Assembly: GCA_030068075.1 (NCBI GenBank)
Contig: CM057827.1
Span: forward strand, 72,926,500 to 72,990,499
Direction: 5' to 3'
DNA length: 64,000 nucleotides
Source of the DNA: Paguma larvata
Taxonomy: Eukaryota > Chordata > Mammalia > Carnivora > Viverridae
Part shown: positions 21,125-33,390 of the stretch, one piece after another
Layout: every line of letters starts with the position of its first letter
How positions within the stretch are numbered: position 1 is the stretch's first letter
Translations under genes and position numbers: made by a program
Notes under the pieces: model-generated
The model's database searches: none
The model's input: only the letters and a program-made list of their open reading frames with translations
Told to the model about the DNA's origin: nothing

Positions 21125-23541
21125 AGGAGGTTTTTGATTACTAATTTAATTTCATTGGTAATAATTTGTTCTAGTTTTCTAATTCTTTCTGACTCAGTTT
21201 TGGAAAGCTATTTGTTTCTAGGAATTTATCTATCTCTTCTAGGTTGTCCACTTTTTTGGCATATAACTTTTCATAATAATATTCACTTATAATCTTTTAT
21301 ACATTTGTGGTGTCAGTTGTTATTTCTCATCCTTCATTTCTGATTTTATTTGAGTCCTCTTCTTTTTTTGATTGATCTGGCTAAAGGTTTATAAATATTA
21401 TTGATCTTTTCAAAGAACCTGCTTCTGGTTTTATTGATCTGTTCTATTGAGTTTTTAGTCTCTGGATCATGTATTTCTGTTCTAATCTTATTATTTCCTT
21501 CCTTCTACTGGCTTTGAGCTTTGTTCTTCTTTTTCTAACTCCTTTAAATGTAAGGTTAGGTTGTTTACTTGACTTTTTTCTTGCTATATAGTTTGTACTG
21601 CTTACTCTCCTTTCTTAGAACAACTTTGCTGCATCTCAAAGATTTTGAACCGAATTTTCATTTTCATTCGTCTCCGTGTATTTTTTTTTATTTCCTTTTT
21701 GAGTTTTTGGCTTACCCATTCACTGTTTAAAGCAAGTTATTTAGCCTCCATGTATATTTATTTTTTCCCATAATTTTTCTTGTGATTGATTTCTAGTTTC
21801 ATACCGTTGTGGTTGGAAAAGATGTATGGGGTGATTTCAGTCTTTTTTAATTTATCGAGACTTGTTTGTGGCCTAACATATAATCTATTCTGGAGAATAT
21901 TCCATGTGCACTTGAACAGAATGTATTTTGTTGTTTTGGGAGAGAATGTTCTGTTATATATGTGTTATGGCCATCTTGTCTAATGTGTCATTCAAAGACA
22001 TTGTTTCCTTATTGATTTTTTTGCCTGAATAATCTAACCATTGATGTAAGTGGGATGTTAAGGTCTTCTATTATTATAGTATTATCAATTTCTCCTTTTA
22101 TTTTTGTTAATATTTGCTTTATGCATTTAGTGCTTTAATGTTGGATGCATTAATATTTAAAATTGTTAAATTCTCTTGCTGATTTAATCCTTTTATCGTT
22201 ATGTAATCCCCTTCTTTGTCTCTTGTTACAGTCTTTGTTTTAAACTGTATTTTGTGTGATATAATAATTGCTACCTTTTTTTTTTAATTTCTTCCATTTG
22301 AATGGCAAATGCTTTTCCACCCTTGACTTTCAGTCTGTATGTATCTTTAAGTCTGGGGTGAGTGTAGATAGCATATAGATGGGCCTTTTAAAAATCCATC
22401 CTTCCACCTCGTGTCTTTTAATTAGAACATTTAGACCATTTACATTTAAAGTAGTTATTGGTAGGTATGTACCTATTACCATTTTGTTGCTTGCTGTTTG
22501 TTTTTGTAGTTCCTCTGTATTATTTTCTTCCTCTCTTGTTTTTTTCTTTGTGATTGATGAGTTAGTTTCTATAGTGTTATGTTTGTTGGTTTGTTTGTTT
22601 TTCCTCTTTATTTTTGTGTGTCTATTATAGGTTTTGGGTTTGTATTTAACATAAGGTTCATAACATCCTAAGTATATAGTAGTCTATATTACGGTAGTGG
22701 TCATTTAAATTCAAACACATTCTAAAAAAAAACATTTTTCTTTATTTCCCACTCCGTGATTTTTGTTTTTTTGTTTTTTGTATATGGTGTCATATTTTAC
22801 ATGTTTTTACTCATAATTTTCTTACATCTAATTATGGGCTTCTTTTGTGCTTAAAGAAGTTCCTTAACATTTCTTGTAAAGCTTGTTTAATGGTGATAAA
22901 CACCTGTAAGTTTTATTTGGGAAATTCTTTATCAATCCTTCAGTTCTGAATTATAACCTTGCCTGGTAGATTGTTCTTGGTTGTAGGTTTTATTCTTTCA
23001 GCTCCTTAAATGTATCATAACATGCCTTTCTGGCCGGCAAAGTTTCTGCTGAAAAGTCAGTTGATATCTTTATGGAGTTTCTCTTGTATATAGCTTTTCA
23101 TTACTCTCTGAGCTATGGCATCAGGACCCTGCACTTGTTTGCACTCTCAAGGTGGAGGGAGTGTAAAAAGGTGTTCACCAGACTTTCTGAGTTAGAGTTC
23201 CTGCCGCCCTTCTGATCTTTGACAGAGTTCTAGGTTGGATTTTAAAATATACTGATTGCTCTTTTAAGCTGTGGTGTTTTTTCTGTGCCCCAGGGCAGCT
23301 GAAACTGCTCCTGGCCTCTCAGTACTATCCCTCCCAACTGCAGTTCACAGAGTCAGGGATTCCTTTATTTACCATGTCTCTGTCTCTTTTGCCATTCTCT
23401 CTATCTTTTGTTGCACAGAGGCTGTTCAGTCAACCTTTAGTTCTTCTCCAGAAGAAATTGCTCTATAAAAAGGTGTAGATTTGGTGTGCCCATGTAGGAG
23501 GTGAGTTTAGGGTCTTCCTGTGTTGCCATCTTATACCACAT

Positions 23542-23745
23542 TTTTGGCAAATTTAGTATTGTTAATGTACTAATCCTTCCCAAAATGACTTATGGACTCA
23601 ACGTAATCCCATTCAAACTCCCAGGAGGGTTTTTTTTTTTGGTAGAAATTGGAAGAGATTTTAAAATTTATATGGAAATTCAAAGGACTTAGACCAGGCA
23701 AAACAAAGTTGGAAGAATAATAAACACTACCTGATTTTTATTTTC
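23542..23745 (+). mobile_element. Old L1 ORF2, segment 2 of the split element
   Basis: Plus-strand ORF2 sequence that follows on from the segment ending at 17371, containing GTATTGTTAATGTACTAATC and TTTATATGGAAATTCAAAGG. Confidence 0.75.
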
Positions 23746-25360
23746 GGAGAGGTCAAGTAGCTTTTATATATTTTTTTAAATTTTTAAATTTTTTAATGTA
23801 CATTTTAGTTAACATACAGTGAAATATTGCTGTCAGGAGTAGAGTTCAGTGATTCATCACTTACATACAACACCCACATCCCTCTGTCAACGCATAGTTT
23901 GTTCTCTATCATTAAGTGTCTCTTGTGGTTTGTTTCCCCCTTCTCTTTTTCTTCCTCTTTCCATATGTTTATCTGTTTTGTCTCTTACATTCCACATATG
24001 GGTGAAATCCTACAGTATTTATCTTTCTCTGATTCTCTGATTGACTTATTTTGCTTAGAATACATTTTAGCTCCATCCATGTCCTTACAAATGGCAAGAT
24101 TTCATTCTTTTTTTTTTAATGTTTAATTTTGAAAGAGAGAGACAGAGCACAAGCAGGGGTAAGGCAGAGAGAAAGGGAGACACTGAATCTAAACCAGGCT
24201 CCAGGCTCTGAGCTATTACCACAGAGCCCAAGGCGGGGCTCTAGCTAGTGAACTACAAGATTATGACCTGAGCCGAAGTCGGACACTTAACCGACTGAGC
24301 CACCCAGGTGCCCTAATATTTCATTCTTTTTGATGCCTGAGTAATACTGCAGATGTATATATATATACACACCACATCTTCTTTATTCATCAGTTGGTGG
24401 AAATTTGGGCTCTCTCCATAGTATGGCTATTGTTGATAATTCTGTTATAAACTTTGGGATGCATGTACCTCTTCAATTCTGTATTTTTGTATCCTTTGGG
24501 TAAATATCTAATAGTGTAATTGATATTTCATAGAGTATTTCTATTTTTAGTTTCTTGAAGGGCCTTCATACTGTTCTCCAGAGTAACTGCACCAGTTTGT
24601 GTTCCCACCAGCACAAGAGGGTTCCCTTTTCTCTGCATCCTTGCCAACACCTATTGTTTCTTGTGCTGTTAATTTAAGCCATTCCGAAAGGTGTAAAATG
24701 GTATCACGTTGTGGTTTTGACTTGCATTTCCCTGATGATTAGTGATGTGGACCATCTTTTCATGTGTCTGTTAGCCATCTGGATGTATTCTTTGGAAAAG
24801 TATCTATTATTTTCTTCTACCCATTTGTTAACCGCGTTGTTTATTTTTCTGGTGTTGTTTGATAAGGTCTTTTTAAATTTTGGATATTAACCCTTTATCA
24901 GATATGTCATTTGCAAATATCTTCTCCCATTTCATAGGCTGCCTTTTAGTTTTGTTGATTGTTTCTTTCACCGTGCAGAAGTTTTTATCTTGATAAAGTC
25001 CCAGGAGTTTATGTTTGGTTTTGTTTCCCTTGCCTTTGGCTATGGGTCTCATAAGAAGTTACTCTGACTGATGGCAAAGAGTTTGCTGCCTATGTTCTCT
25101 TCTGTTCTCTAGGATTTTGATGGTTTCCTGTCTTACATTGAGGTCTTTCATTTATTTTGAATATATGTTTGTGTAGGGTGTAAGAGAGTGATCCAGTTTC
25201 ATTCTTCTGCATGTCGCTGTCCAGTTTTCTCAACACCGTTTTTCTTTTTTCCTTTGGATATTCTTTCTTGCTTTGTCAAAGATTAGTTGGCTGTATAGTT
25301 GTGGGTCCATTTATGGGTTTTCTATTCTGTTCCATTGATTTGTGTGTCTGTTTTTGTGCT
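23746..25360 (-). mobile_element. 5'-truncated carnivore L1
   Basis: Starts with the carnivore L1 3' UTR (TTAGTTAACATACAGTG) and continues through the C-terminal half of ORF2 in reverse. Near-repeats ACACTACCTGATTTT (23726) and GCACTACTTGATTTT (25363) mark its target site inside the plus-strand L1. One SINE has inserted at 24115. Confidence 0.8.
24115..24314 (-). mobile_element. CAN SINE in L1
   Basis: Complete minus-strand copy, flanked by ATTTCATTCTTTTT repeats on both sides. Confidence 0.88.
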
Positions 25361-26149
25361 AAGCACTACTTGATTTTAAGACTTACTTGATTTTAAGACT
25401 TACTGTAAATAGGGTACCTGCGTGGCTCAGTTGGTTGGGTGTTCGACTTTAGCTCAAGTCGTGATCTCATAGTTCAGTTTGTGAGTTTGAGCTCCGTGTC
25501 GGGCTCTGTGCTGACAGCTCAGAACCTGGAGCATGCTTCAGATTCTGTATCTCCCTCTCTTTCTTCCCCTCCCCTACTCATGCTCTCTCAAAAATAAATA
25601 AACATTAAAAGACTTACTATAAATATAAAGCTACACGTGAGTCAACCAATGTGGCATTGATATTAAGTTGACAAATAGATCAATAGAACAAAATAGAATC
25701 CAGAAATAGTTTTAAATATATGGAAAACAAAGGCACAAAGACAGTTAAATGGAAAAAGAAGAATCTTTTTAATAAGTGGTGCTGGAATAATTGAACATCT
25801 GTATCCAAAGAATTGAAGATTAGTATTTCAACACCTCACAAAATTTACAAAAATTAACTCAAAATTGGTTATGGTTCTAAATATAAAGCCTAAAACTATT
25901 AAATGACTAAAAGAAAACATGAGATAAATTCCTTGTGACCTTGGCTTTGGCAAAATTTTTTGAAGTACACTGAAAGCATGATACATAAAAGAACAAATTG
26001 ATAAACATGACTTCTTGAAAAGTATAATATCTGCTCTTGGAAAGATATTACTCAGAGAATGGAAAGACAAGTCACAGACTGGGAAAAAATGTTGGCAAAG
26101 CTTACATCTGTCAAAGGACTTGACTCAGAATATATAAAGAACACTCCAA
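25361..26149 (+). mobile_element. Old L1 ORF2, segment 3 of the split element
   Basis: Resumes the plus-strand ORF2 near its C-terminal part (AAATAGATCAATAGAACAAA, later AGAATATATAAAGAACACTC). A plus-strand SINE splits it at 25411. Confidence 0.75.
25411..25608 (+). mobile_element. CAN SINE, plus strand
   Basis: Full length. Target duplication AAGACTTACTGTAAAT (25395-25410) versus AAGACTTACTATAAAT (25609-25624), one mismatch. Confidence 0.92.
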
Positions 26150-26358
26150 AAGCACCTGGGTGGCTCATTTGGTTAAGCGTGACTTGGCTCAGGACATTAT
26201 CTCATGATTGGCGAGTCTGAGCCCTGCATCAAACTCTGTGCTGACAGCTCAGAGTTTGGAGCCTGCTTTGGATTTTGTGTCTCCCTTTCTCTTTGTCCTA
26301 CCCCTGCTTGTGCAATCTCTCTCTTTCTCTCGAAAATAAATAAACATTAAAAGAAAAA
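26150..26358 (+). mobile_element. CAN SINE, plus strand
   Basis: The head AGCACCTGGGTGGCTCATTT and tail AAAATAAATAAACATTAAAA define it. It lies at the boundary between the plus-strand L1 and the L1 5' UTR remnant to its right. Confidence 0.88.
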
Positions 26359-28080
26359 AAGGAATTCAATAAAATAGAATAAAGTGAAATGATGGAAGTA
26401 AAATAGAACATAAAAAATTTACAAAGAAGTAAAAAATAAAGTAGAAAAAATTAAAAAGTCTTCAAAAACATTTTTTTAATGCTTATTAATTTTTGAGACA
26501 TAGAGACAGAGCGTGAGCAGGAGAAAGGCAGAGAGAGAGGGAGACACAGAATCCAAAGCAGGCTCCAGGCTCTGAGCTGTCAGCGCAGAGTCCAACATGG
26601 GGCTCGAACTCACAGACCGCGAGATCATGACCTGAGCCAAAGTTGGCCACTTAACCGACTGAGCCACCCAGGCGCCCCTAAAAAATCTTTTTAATAAAAA
26701 TGGAAAATAAAAATAAATATACCCTCTTTCTGTATTCAAGAATAAAAAAAGAAAAAGAAAAAAATGGAATCAATGAACCAGCGAACAGAATCAAATATGA
26801 CTGAAATTACATCTGTTTCCCCCTAGAAGTCAAAGTATGAAGCACTTCGTAGTCTGTAAATTAAGCAGGTGGAGAGACTTATGGAGTTCCTCAAGTGTGC
26901 AGTTGGCCCAGTTGGGCAGGGCTTAATGGAATGACTCTGTTCTTCACTAGGTGGCACTGCTTAGCTTACTGGGGTGGATTGTGGCATGTGTAGGCGTGTA
27001 TGCACATGTGCAGGAAGGGTGAACATGGCATCACCAGCTGCCCAGTCTCTAGTATCAGAACTCGGTGCTCTCCCGGACTGGTTATCAAGCCCCCCTCCTT
27101 TGTCTCCAGTTTCCATCCACTCTCTGCTTCTATAGTGTCCATGACCAAGCCATCAGGCTGCCAGAGGCACCTCTCTCCTGAGTTTTATCTCAAATGGGGC
27201 TGTTTCTCATCTTCTTGCTTCTGAGGGAATGAAGCTTTGACCCACTCTGAGCCTCTGGGGGAGGGACTTGTTGTGCAGTGGCTGGGTGCTGGATAGTTCG
27301 TGAGTGCTGATGCCCAGAGACTGCAGCCTGGCACCAGCCCACCTCAGAAAAAGTTCATGGATCGTGTAGGTGCAGTGTTTCAGGGATTATGGCAAATCAA
27401 CACACATGTGGCACCAGCTTTCACCCTCAACATCCTCGCTCCAACATCAGTGAATGTGGTCGTTCTCCGGGATCCTCTGGGGCTTTTGCCTGTGGGGAGG
27501 CTGCACCATCTCTACCCAGTGTCCTCCCAGCAGGGGAACCGCCTCTCCCCATGTGGCCCTTAGGCCGCTCCTACCTCACTTTGTGCTCCCGGGGATTCGC
27601 CCTTCCACCAGAGCTCCACAAGGTATTGAGCTAGAGTTTCCGACTCTGCGCTCCCCCTGTTTATAGAGTCTTAATGGAATTTAACCCCTCTCCTTTCTCC
27701 TTTCTCCCTTTTTTTGTTCAGTCCCTGTGGCTGTTTCCACTGTTCCTTTTTCTCTTCAGCTGCTTTCGGAGGTGGGGGGTGGTGCTTTTCCAATACTGCC
27801 CCCTACACCATCTTTGTCCTCTTTCTGCAAACAAAAAGAGCTCACTGCCCTCCAAGGCTTCTCTCTCCCCCAGTTCACCTCTCTGCACCGTGTACCTGCT
27901 GAGTTTTATGGTTCGGGTTGTGCAGATTGTTGTATTAATCCTCAAATCAGTTTTCTAGGTGTGCAAAGTGGTTTAGGGTTGATCTGGCTGCATTTCAGGG
28001 AGGAGAGATGCAAAAAAAACTTCCCTGCTGGAAGTCTTGGCACCTCCCCTTCCTTCTATATTAGATATTTACTGGTATAA
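26359..28080 (-). mobile_element. Carnivore L1 5' UTR remnant
   Basis: Parallels 56740-58930 (blocks such as AGGTGGCACTGCTTAGCTTACTGGGGTGGAT versus its counterpart near 57790), so it is the 5' UTR of the same old L1 family in minus orientation, without ORF1 or ORF2 attached. C/G-rich stretches create many short open frames (27000-28080) that are not genes. Confidence 0.75.
26468..26678 (-). mobile_element. CAN SINE in L1 5' UTR
   Basis: Complete, well-preserved minus-strand copy ending GAGCCACCCAGGCGCCCC. Confidence 0.9.
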
Positions 28081-28244
28081 ATTTCCCTTTGAGATTTGCT
28101 CTCACTGAATTGTGTTTTTTTTTGCATTTTATTATTTTTAATGTGTTTTTGTTTTACATCACACAGAAAAAAAAGAGTTACAAACAAAAAATGCAAGATT
28201 ACTGGCTTTTATATTTATCTATGTAGTTACCTTTTAAAATTTTT

Positions 28245-28447
28245 TTAAAGTTTTATTTATTTTGAGAGAGAGACAACATACAAGCAAGAGAGGGGCAGAG
28301 AGAGAGAGAGAGAGAGAGAATCCCAAGCAGACTCCACACCATCATCATAGAGCCCAGTGCAGGGCTCAAACTCTTGAACTGTGAGATCATGACTTGAGCC
28401 AAAATCAAGAGTCAGACACTTAACCGACTGAGCCACCCAGGCGCCCC
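28245..28447 (-). mobile_element. CAN SINE, minus strand
   Basis: Complete copy; the TATGTAGTTA repeat on each side marks the insertion. Confidence 0.9.
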
Positions 28448-28499
28448 TATGTATGTAGTTATCTTCATCAGTATTTTCTCTCTCTCTCTCTCTCTTTTT

Positions 28500-28950
28500 T
28501 TAAGTTTCAAGTTTTATGTAAATTCCACTTAGTTTATTATTATTGTTGTTGTTGTTTAAATCCAAGTTAGTTAATATGTAGTATAATAATGGTTTCAGGA
28601 ATGGAATTTACTGATTCATCACTTACATATAACACCCAGTGCTCATTCCAACAAGTGCTCTCCTTAATGCCCATCACCCATTTAGCCCATCCCCCACCCA
28701 ACACCCCTCAGCAACCCTCAGTTTGTTCTCTGTATTTAAGAGTCTCTTATAGTTTGCCTCCCTCCCTGTTTTTATCTGATTTTTCTTTCCTACTCTTATG
28801 TTTATCTGTTTTTTTCCTTAAATTCCACATATGAATGAAATCATAGGATATTAAATTCTACTTAGTTAACATATAGTGTAATATTAGTTTCAGGAGTAGA
28901 ACTTAATGATTCATCGCTTACATATAACACTCAGTGCTCATCACAAGTGG
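28500..28950 (-). mobile_element. Two consecutive L1 3' UTR fragments
   Basis: About 28555-28850 and 28855-28950 both begin with a form of TTAGTTAACATATAGTGTA and run on through the same carnivore L1 3' UTR, so the same part occurs twice in tandem. This is either two truncated insertions or a local duplication. A (TC)n run at 28477-28495 precedes them. Confidence 0.75.
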
Positions 28951-29960
28951 TTTTTATATCTATATGGTTTTAAGCTACTGTCTTCATTTCAACCTGAAGG
29001 ACTGGTTTAGCATTTTTTTATAGGACAGTTTGCCAGAAATCTTGGTGATGTTTTTTTGTTTTAGCACTCTATATATGCCATCCTACTCCCTTCTAGCCTT
29101 CCTGGTTTCTAATGAAAAATTGGCTATAAATCTTATTTAATATTCTTTGTTCATAACAAGTCCCTTCTCTTTTGCTTTCAAGATTCTTTTGCTGCCTTTG
29201 CATTTGACAGTTTGATTATTATGTGTTTCAGTGTGGATCTCTTTGAGTTCATTGAACTTCTTGGATATGAACTTCTATCTCTAATAATTGGGCAGTTTTT
29301 GACCATTATTTCTTCAAATATTCTTTATATTGCTTTCTTTCTCTCTTCTTCTGGTTTCCTTACTATGTGTATATTGGTATATTCGATGGTGTCCCATACA
29401 TCTCTTAGGCTCTATTTGTTTTACCTAATTCTTTTTTTTTCTTTCCTCAGACTGAATAATCTCAATTGACCTAGTTTAGTGATTTTTTTTTTCAATTGGT
29501 TCACATATATTTAGGTAAATTTTGTTTTTAAGTTCAGTGATTTTTATTTCTACTTGCTCCAATTTATAGTTGAACCCCTCTAGGGAATTTTTAGTGTTTG
29601 TTATTGTACTTTTTAGCTCTAGAAATTTTATTTAATTCTTTTGTATAATTCCTATCCTGTTATTGATATTTTCTGTTTGGAGAGATTTCCAAATTTCAGA
29701 ATCCTTATTCTCCAAAGTAACTAACTCTCCAAAATTTTCCTCCTAGAATTTTCAGTGTGTTTATTGTTTGTCTCAATTGATATCTTTGCCCTAGGGAGCA
29801 ATGGCTTGTTCATTTGCTTTTTAATGTTTTTTTGAAGAATGTCTTCCACATAGTTATTTCTCTGTCTTGAGAAAGTCCCAAGGTATGTGAAATAAAGGCA
29901 AGTACTCTATTAAAGTCTTTCAAGGAGCCCTTAGATATGTCAAAACAGACAAACAACTTT

Positions 29961-31249
29961 TGAGAACAAAGTCAGTTCTGCTTCTCCTGCAACCAGGAAA
30001 TAGTAACTTCTACCAGGAATATGGACTGCTAACTTTAAGACTGCTACTTCTCTGAAGAGAAGGAGACGTGGCAAGGATAAGTTAAAATGCTACAAAACTC
30101 TCCTACCATGAATTGTTTGCCCCTCCCCCCACGCCCTTTTTGGGTATAAAACAGTGATATTATTAAAGTGTGGGGACAGGACCCATGGGCAGGAAGAGCT
30201 GCCTTTTTCCTGATGAAGGATTAACTTAGTTGCTATACGTTTTTGACTTTTCCCCTCAGAATTCTACTTAAGTGGATTCTGACCATGTTCGTCAGTTTTT
30301 TAGCTTTTCTGTGGAGGAATGGTTATTTGGGTTCCCTACTCCATAGTTTTTATTTAGAGATAAATAACTAGTAAAGATGAAGAAAAGGGAAAGATTAACA
30401 CAAAATCCCTCCTCCTTTTGCTGTTTAGGGAGATGAATGTAGTTGAGGATAGGCTCACAGAAGCTCCTAAAGTGCTGGCCCTGTGCCATGAGTTTTACTT
30501 GGTGAAGAAGAACACTGGAATTCCTAAATTTTATATTCTTTAAAATTGCATATACATTATATAGACTTTTATATATGTTTGGTTCATTATTTACTTAGAT
30601 AACATTTGTGATATATTTGTTGTCTTTAACAAGATCCTCCCTAGAACTGTAGGGTTTGGTTTTGTTTTTCACTTTTTATCTTTTATTTTCCATAGATTGA
30701 ACCTATGTGAGAACAGAACACTTTAAAACAATGTTTGTCTAGCAGTTGGGGAAAAATTAAAAAGCTATGATTTATTTCCACAGGAGGGCAATATTAAACT
30801 GAAAAAGAGTGAGGCATATCTATTTGTATTGTACTTTTATAGAAAGTTATAAAATTTTTGGAGAATAATAATTGCTATAAAATAGTCTGTGTAATATAAT
30901 CAGTTTTAAAAAATAAAAACCATTATATATATGTATTTGCATGTTTGTATATATGTAGAAATTTTGACCAGTATTAAAACTCGTTATTTGTGCATAGTGG
31001 GATTGTAAGGAGATTGAGAGACCTTACCCTTAACTTTACACTCTTATGTATTGTTTAAAATTTTTATGACAAGACTACATTACTTTTTATTAAGAATATC
31101 AAAATATAGTTTTAAAAATAATTTCCTTAAATTTAAAAAATGTAAACAGTTAGTGGTTTTGTGAATAAAATATATTTAATTCAGTGAGGACCAGTTCAGG
31201 AACTAGCTCATTCATCCAGTTCTAAAAACTTCATTTCTCCCCATTGTTA
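29961..31249. other. Intergenic, nothing certain
   Basis: 29961-30300 may be more old L1 5' flank or an LTR remnant (GGGTATAAAACAGTGA at 30140) but I cannot assign it. The remainder is AT-rich without open frames of note. Confidence 0.35.
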
Positions 31250-31490
31250 CTGTGAGTCAGTCAGTTATCATGCTAAATGATGGGGAAGAAAAGATAAGAG
31301 ACCGTCTTTGTCCTAAAAGGGCTTATACTCTAGGGGAAGAGACAGATTTACCTCAGAGTTTGTAAGTACAATGATGAAAAATTACCTCGTGTATTTTAGA
31401 TGCATTATGAAGAGTGCAACCTGGGGATGTTGGGAAGGGTTTCTAGTGCAAATGATATCTGAATTGAATTTTAACAAAAGAATAGGTGTT
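31250..31490 (-). mobile_element. L2-like remnant
   Basis: The pattern GGGGAAGAGACAGATTT ... GGGATGTTGGGAAGGGTTTC ... GAATTGAATTTTAACAAAAG follows the reverse complement of an L2 3' region. Weak. Confidence 0.4.
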
Positions 31491-32815
31491 TGATAGGTAT
31501 AGCTACATATTTAACATCTAATAAGTTGCAGTCATAGGATGTGTGTGAGCTATTTTATACAAAATACCTTCTGTTTTCAGCTAATGAGTTCAGCTGAATC
31601 ACTAAAATATTAGTGCTGAATTAAGGCAAAACTGTAGTGGATTGTTCAATCCTGTCCTTAGTAGCTTCCCAAGAAGATTTTATGATTCTTTTCTACGTTT
31701 ATTTTAGTTCCTGTATTTACCTTGAAGTATAGTGCTGCCCAGTTGGCCAAGAATACTTTCAAAACATACCTTTTGGTCTTCAGGTGAAGGTTTTCTTCCT
31801 TCTTTAGACTACAGCATTTTAAAAGCATTTGCACTTTATTTATTGTTTTGGACTTAGTGGGATATAAACACAAAGAAATTTTATTTTTTCTCACCATTTA
31901 TACTTCACACACTTTCTGATGTTCTAGTTGTTTCCATCTGTGGATAATTTCTTGGACAACTGTGCTAGCTTTTCTGATTACTTTTAGTATTAATACAGGG
32001 TCCTCTTGTCAATATATTGTATATTCTAGTATAGCCTAAAAGCAAAATTTTAATCTTTTATCCAAATTAAAACTTATTTCTCAAGACTGGTCTGACTCAG
32101 GCTTGATATACTACTTTTCCTCTGCCCTTTTACTCCTCTTTCCCACATGACTGCACTGCCTCTGGTTACTGTAGGTTTTAGGTGGGAGAAAAATAAAGGT
32201 GAAAGGCTTTTCCTTTAGTGGTATTGTTGCCCTCTTGTTTGGCAGAAGTTTGTATGTTGATTTTTCTCTCATGGAATATTTTCTTTTTTGGCAAGGCAGA
32301 GCTCCCTAAACTATAGTTACCTGATGTATGTAGTGGTTCATTGGTTGGCTACTTATGACTTCTTTCATCCCTGGATTCTGGTGACCCACTCCATATAGAC
32401 TCATGTTTGGGGTTGCCTTATTCTCCAACTTGGGCTTTTGGGTGAAGTCTCTTTCAAGATTGGTCCAAGTTGGTTATTTTCCATGAGCCCTAACTAGGCT
32501 AAATTATTCGTGGGAATTCAGGTGCTCTTATTATGGCTCATTTGCCCTTGTTATGGCTCATTTTATTTATGGGAATTACATACCGACAATTCAAAGATAT
32601 TTTTCCTCATGGCTTACGCCAAACTTCCAGCCTCCCCTTGTACCGTGTTGATGAGGGTAATGAGTAAGAATAGTGAAACTGGAGTTACAATCTCTTACTG
32701 TAGCCAATATTGGTGTGTGAGGTTTCTGCCAAAAATTCAGTAAAAGGTAAGATTTATACATTCTGAAGAGAAACCAGAGTATTTTGCTAAAAATTCATGC
32801 AAAAGGCATTTTATG
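31491..32815. other. Intergenic, nothing recognised
   Basis: Single-copy-looking DNA. Open frames at 31658 and 32510 lack any family pattern. Confidence 0.4.
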
Positions 32816-32819
32816 TGTT

Positions 32820-32941
32820 ATATGACTGGGTGGCTCAGCTGATTGAGCATTTGACTCTTGATTTCAGCTCACGTCATGCTCTCATGATCATGGAATCGAG
32901 CCCCATGTCCAGCTTTGCACTGAGCATGGAGCCTGCTTGGG

Positions 32942-32985
<44 letters not shown>

Positions 32986-33030
32986 TCCCCTGCTCACAAG
33001 TTCTCTCTCTCAAAATAAATAAACATTAAA
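32820..33030 (+). mobile_element. CAN SINE with (CT)n expansion
   Basis: Plus-strand copy with an older-type head (GACTGGGTGGCTCAGCTGAT) and tail AAAATAAATAAACATTAAAA. The run at 32945-32980 is a pure CT microsatellite of about 36 bp, about 0.4 kb from the end of the OR11H7-like gene. Confidence 0.88.
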
Positions 33031-33390
33031 AATTTTTGTTTAAATGAAGCATTATACAGCCTTGTAAGCAAATAACCAATTTGATTCATATCGCTTAACC
33101 AAGTTGTATGGACAGAGATTGTATACTGAAAAAAATGAAAACCTTCCTGGAGGTAAATATTGAGATTTTTAAGAGTTATTTTTTTTCTCTGTGTTGGGTG
33201 GCAATCTCTTTCCATGGAATCAGATTTATGAAACTAAAAGCACATCAAAATATGACCAAATACATGAATTTTGTTTTGCACCACAGGACCATCATGGTTT
33301 GAATAAAGCCAAGTCAGTTTGGATTGGAAGAAGAGGATTACTTACTGTTCCACTTTCAGAAAAAGAATCATTGTTTTTCATAAAACCTTT

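Larger units (their letters stand above)
17372..23541 (-). mobile_element. Nearly full-length old L1 carrying eight SINEs
   Basis: Reading from right to left, a 5' UTR (about 23540-22900), ORF1-like remnant, ORF2 (about 22700-17950) and 3' UTR end can be followed, all riddled with stops. The 5' end carries a YY1-like AAGATGGCAA (minus strand, 23523-23533). It interrupts the plus-strand L1 at 16790-26149. All eight SINEs inside it are also minus strand. Excluding them it would be about 4.5-5 kb, so some internal loss is likely. Confidence 0.8.
28081..29960 (-). mobile_element. Old L1M 5' UTR/ORF1 remnant
   Basis: Reverse-strand matches to old L1M ORF1 and 5' UTR, for example GTGTGGATCTCTTTGAGTTC, GATGGTGTCCCATACATCTC and CTCAGACTGAATAATCTCAA. 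It is interrupted by a SINE (28245) and two L1 3' UTR pieces (28500-28950). Confidence 0.65.

Noticed and set aside
27000..28080. Cluster of overlapping 60-117 codon frames suggesting a small gene
   Set aside because: The same sequence family recurs at 57.6-58.9 kb as the 5' UTR of an old L1; the frames are not conserved between the two.
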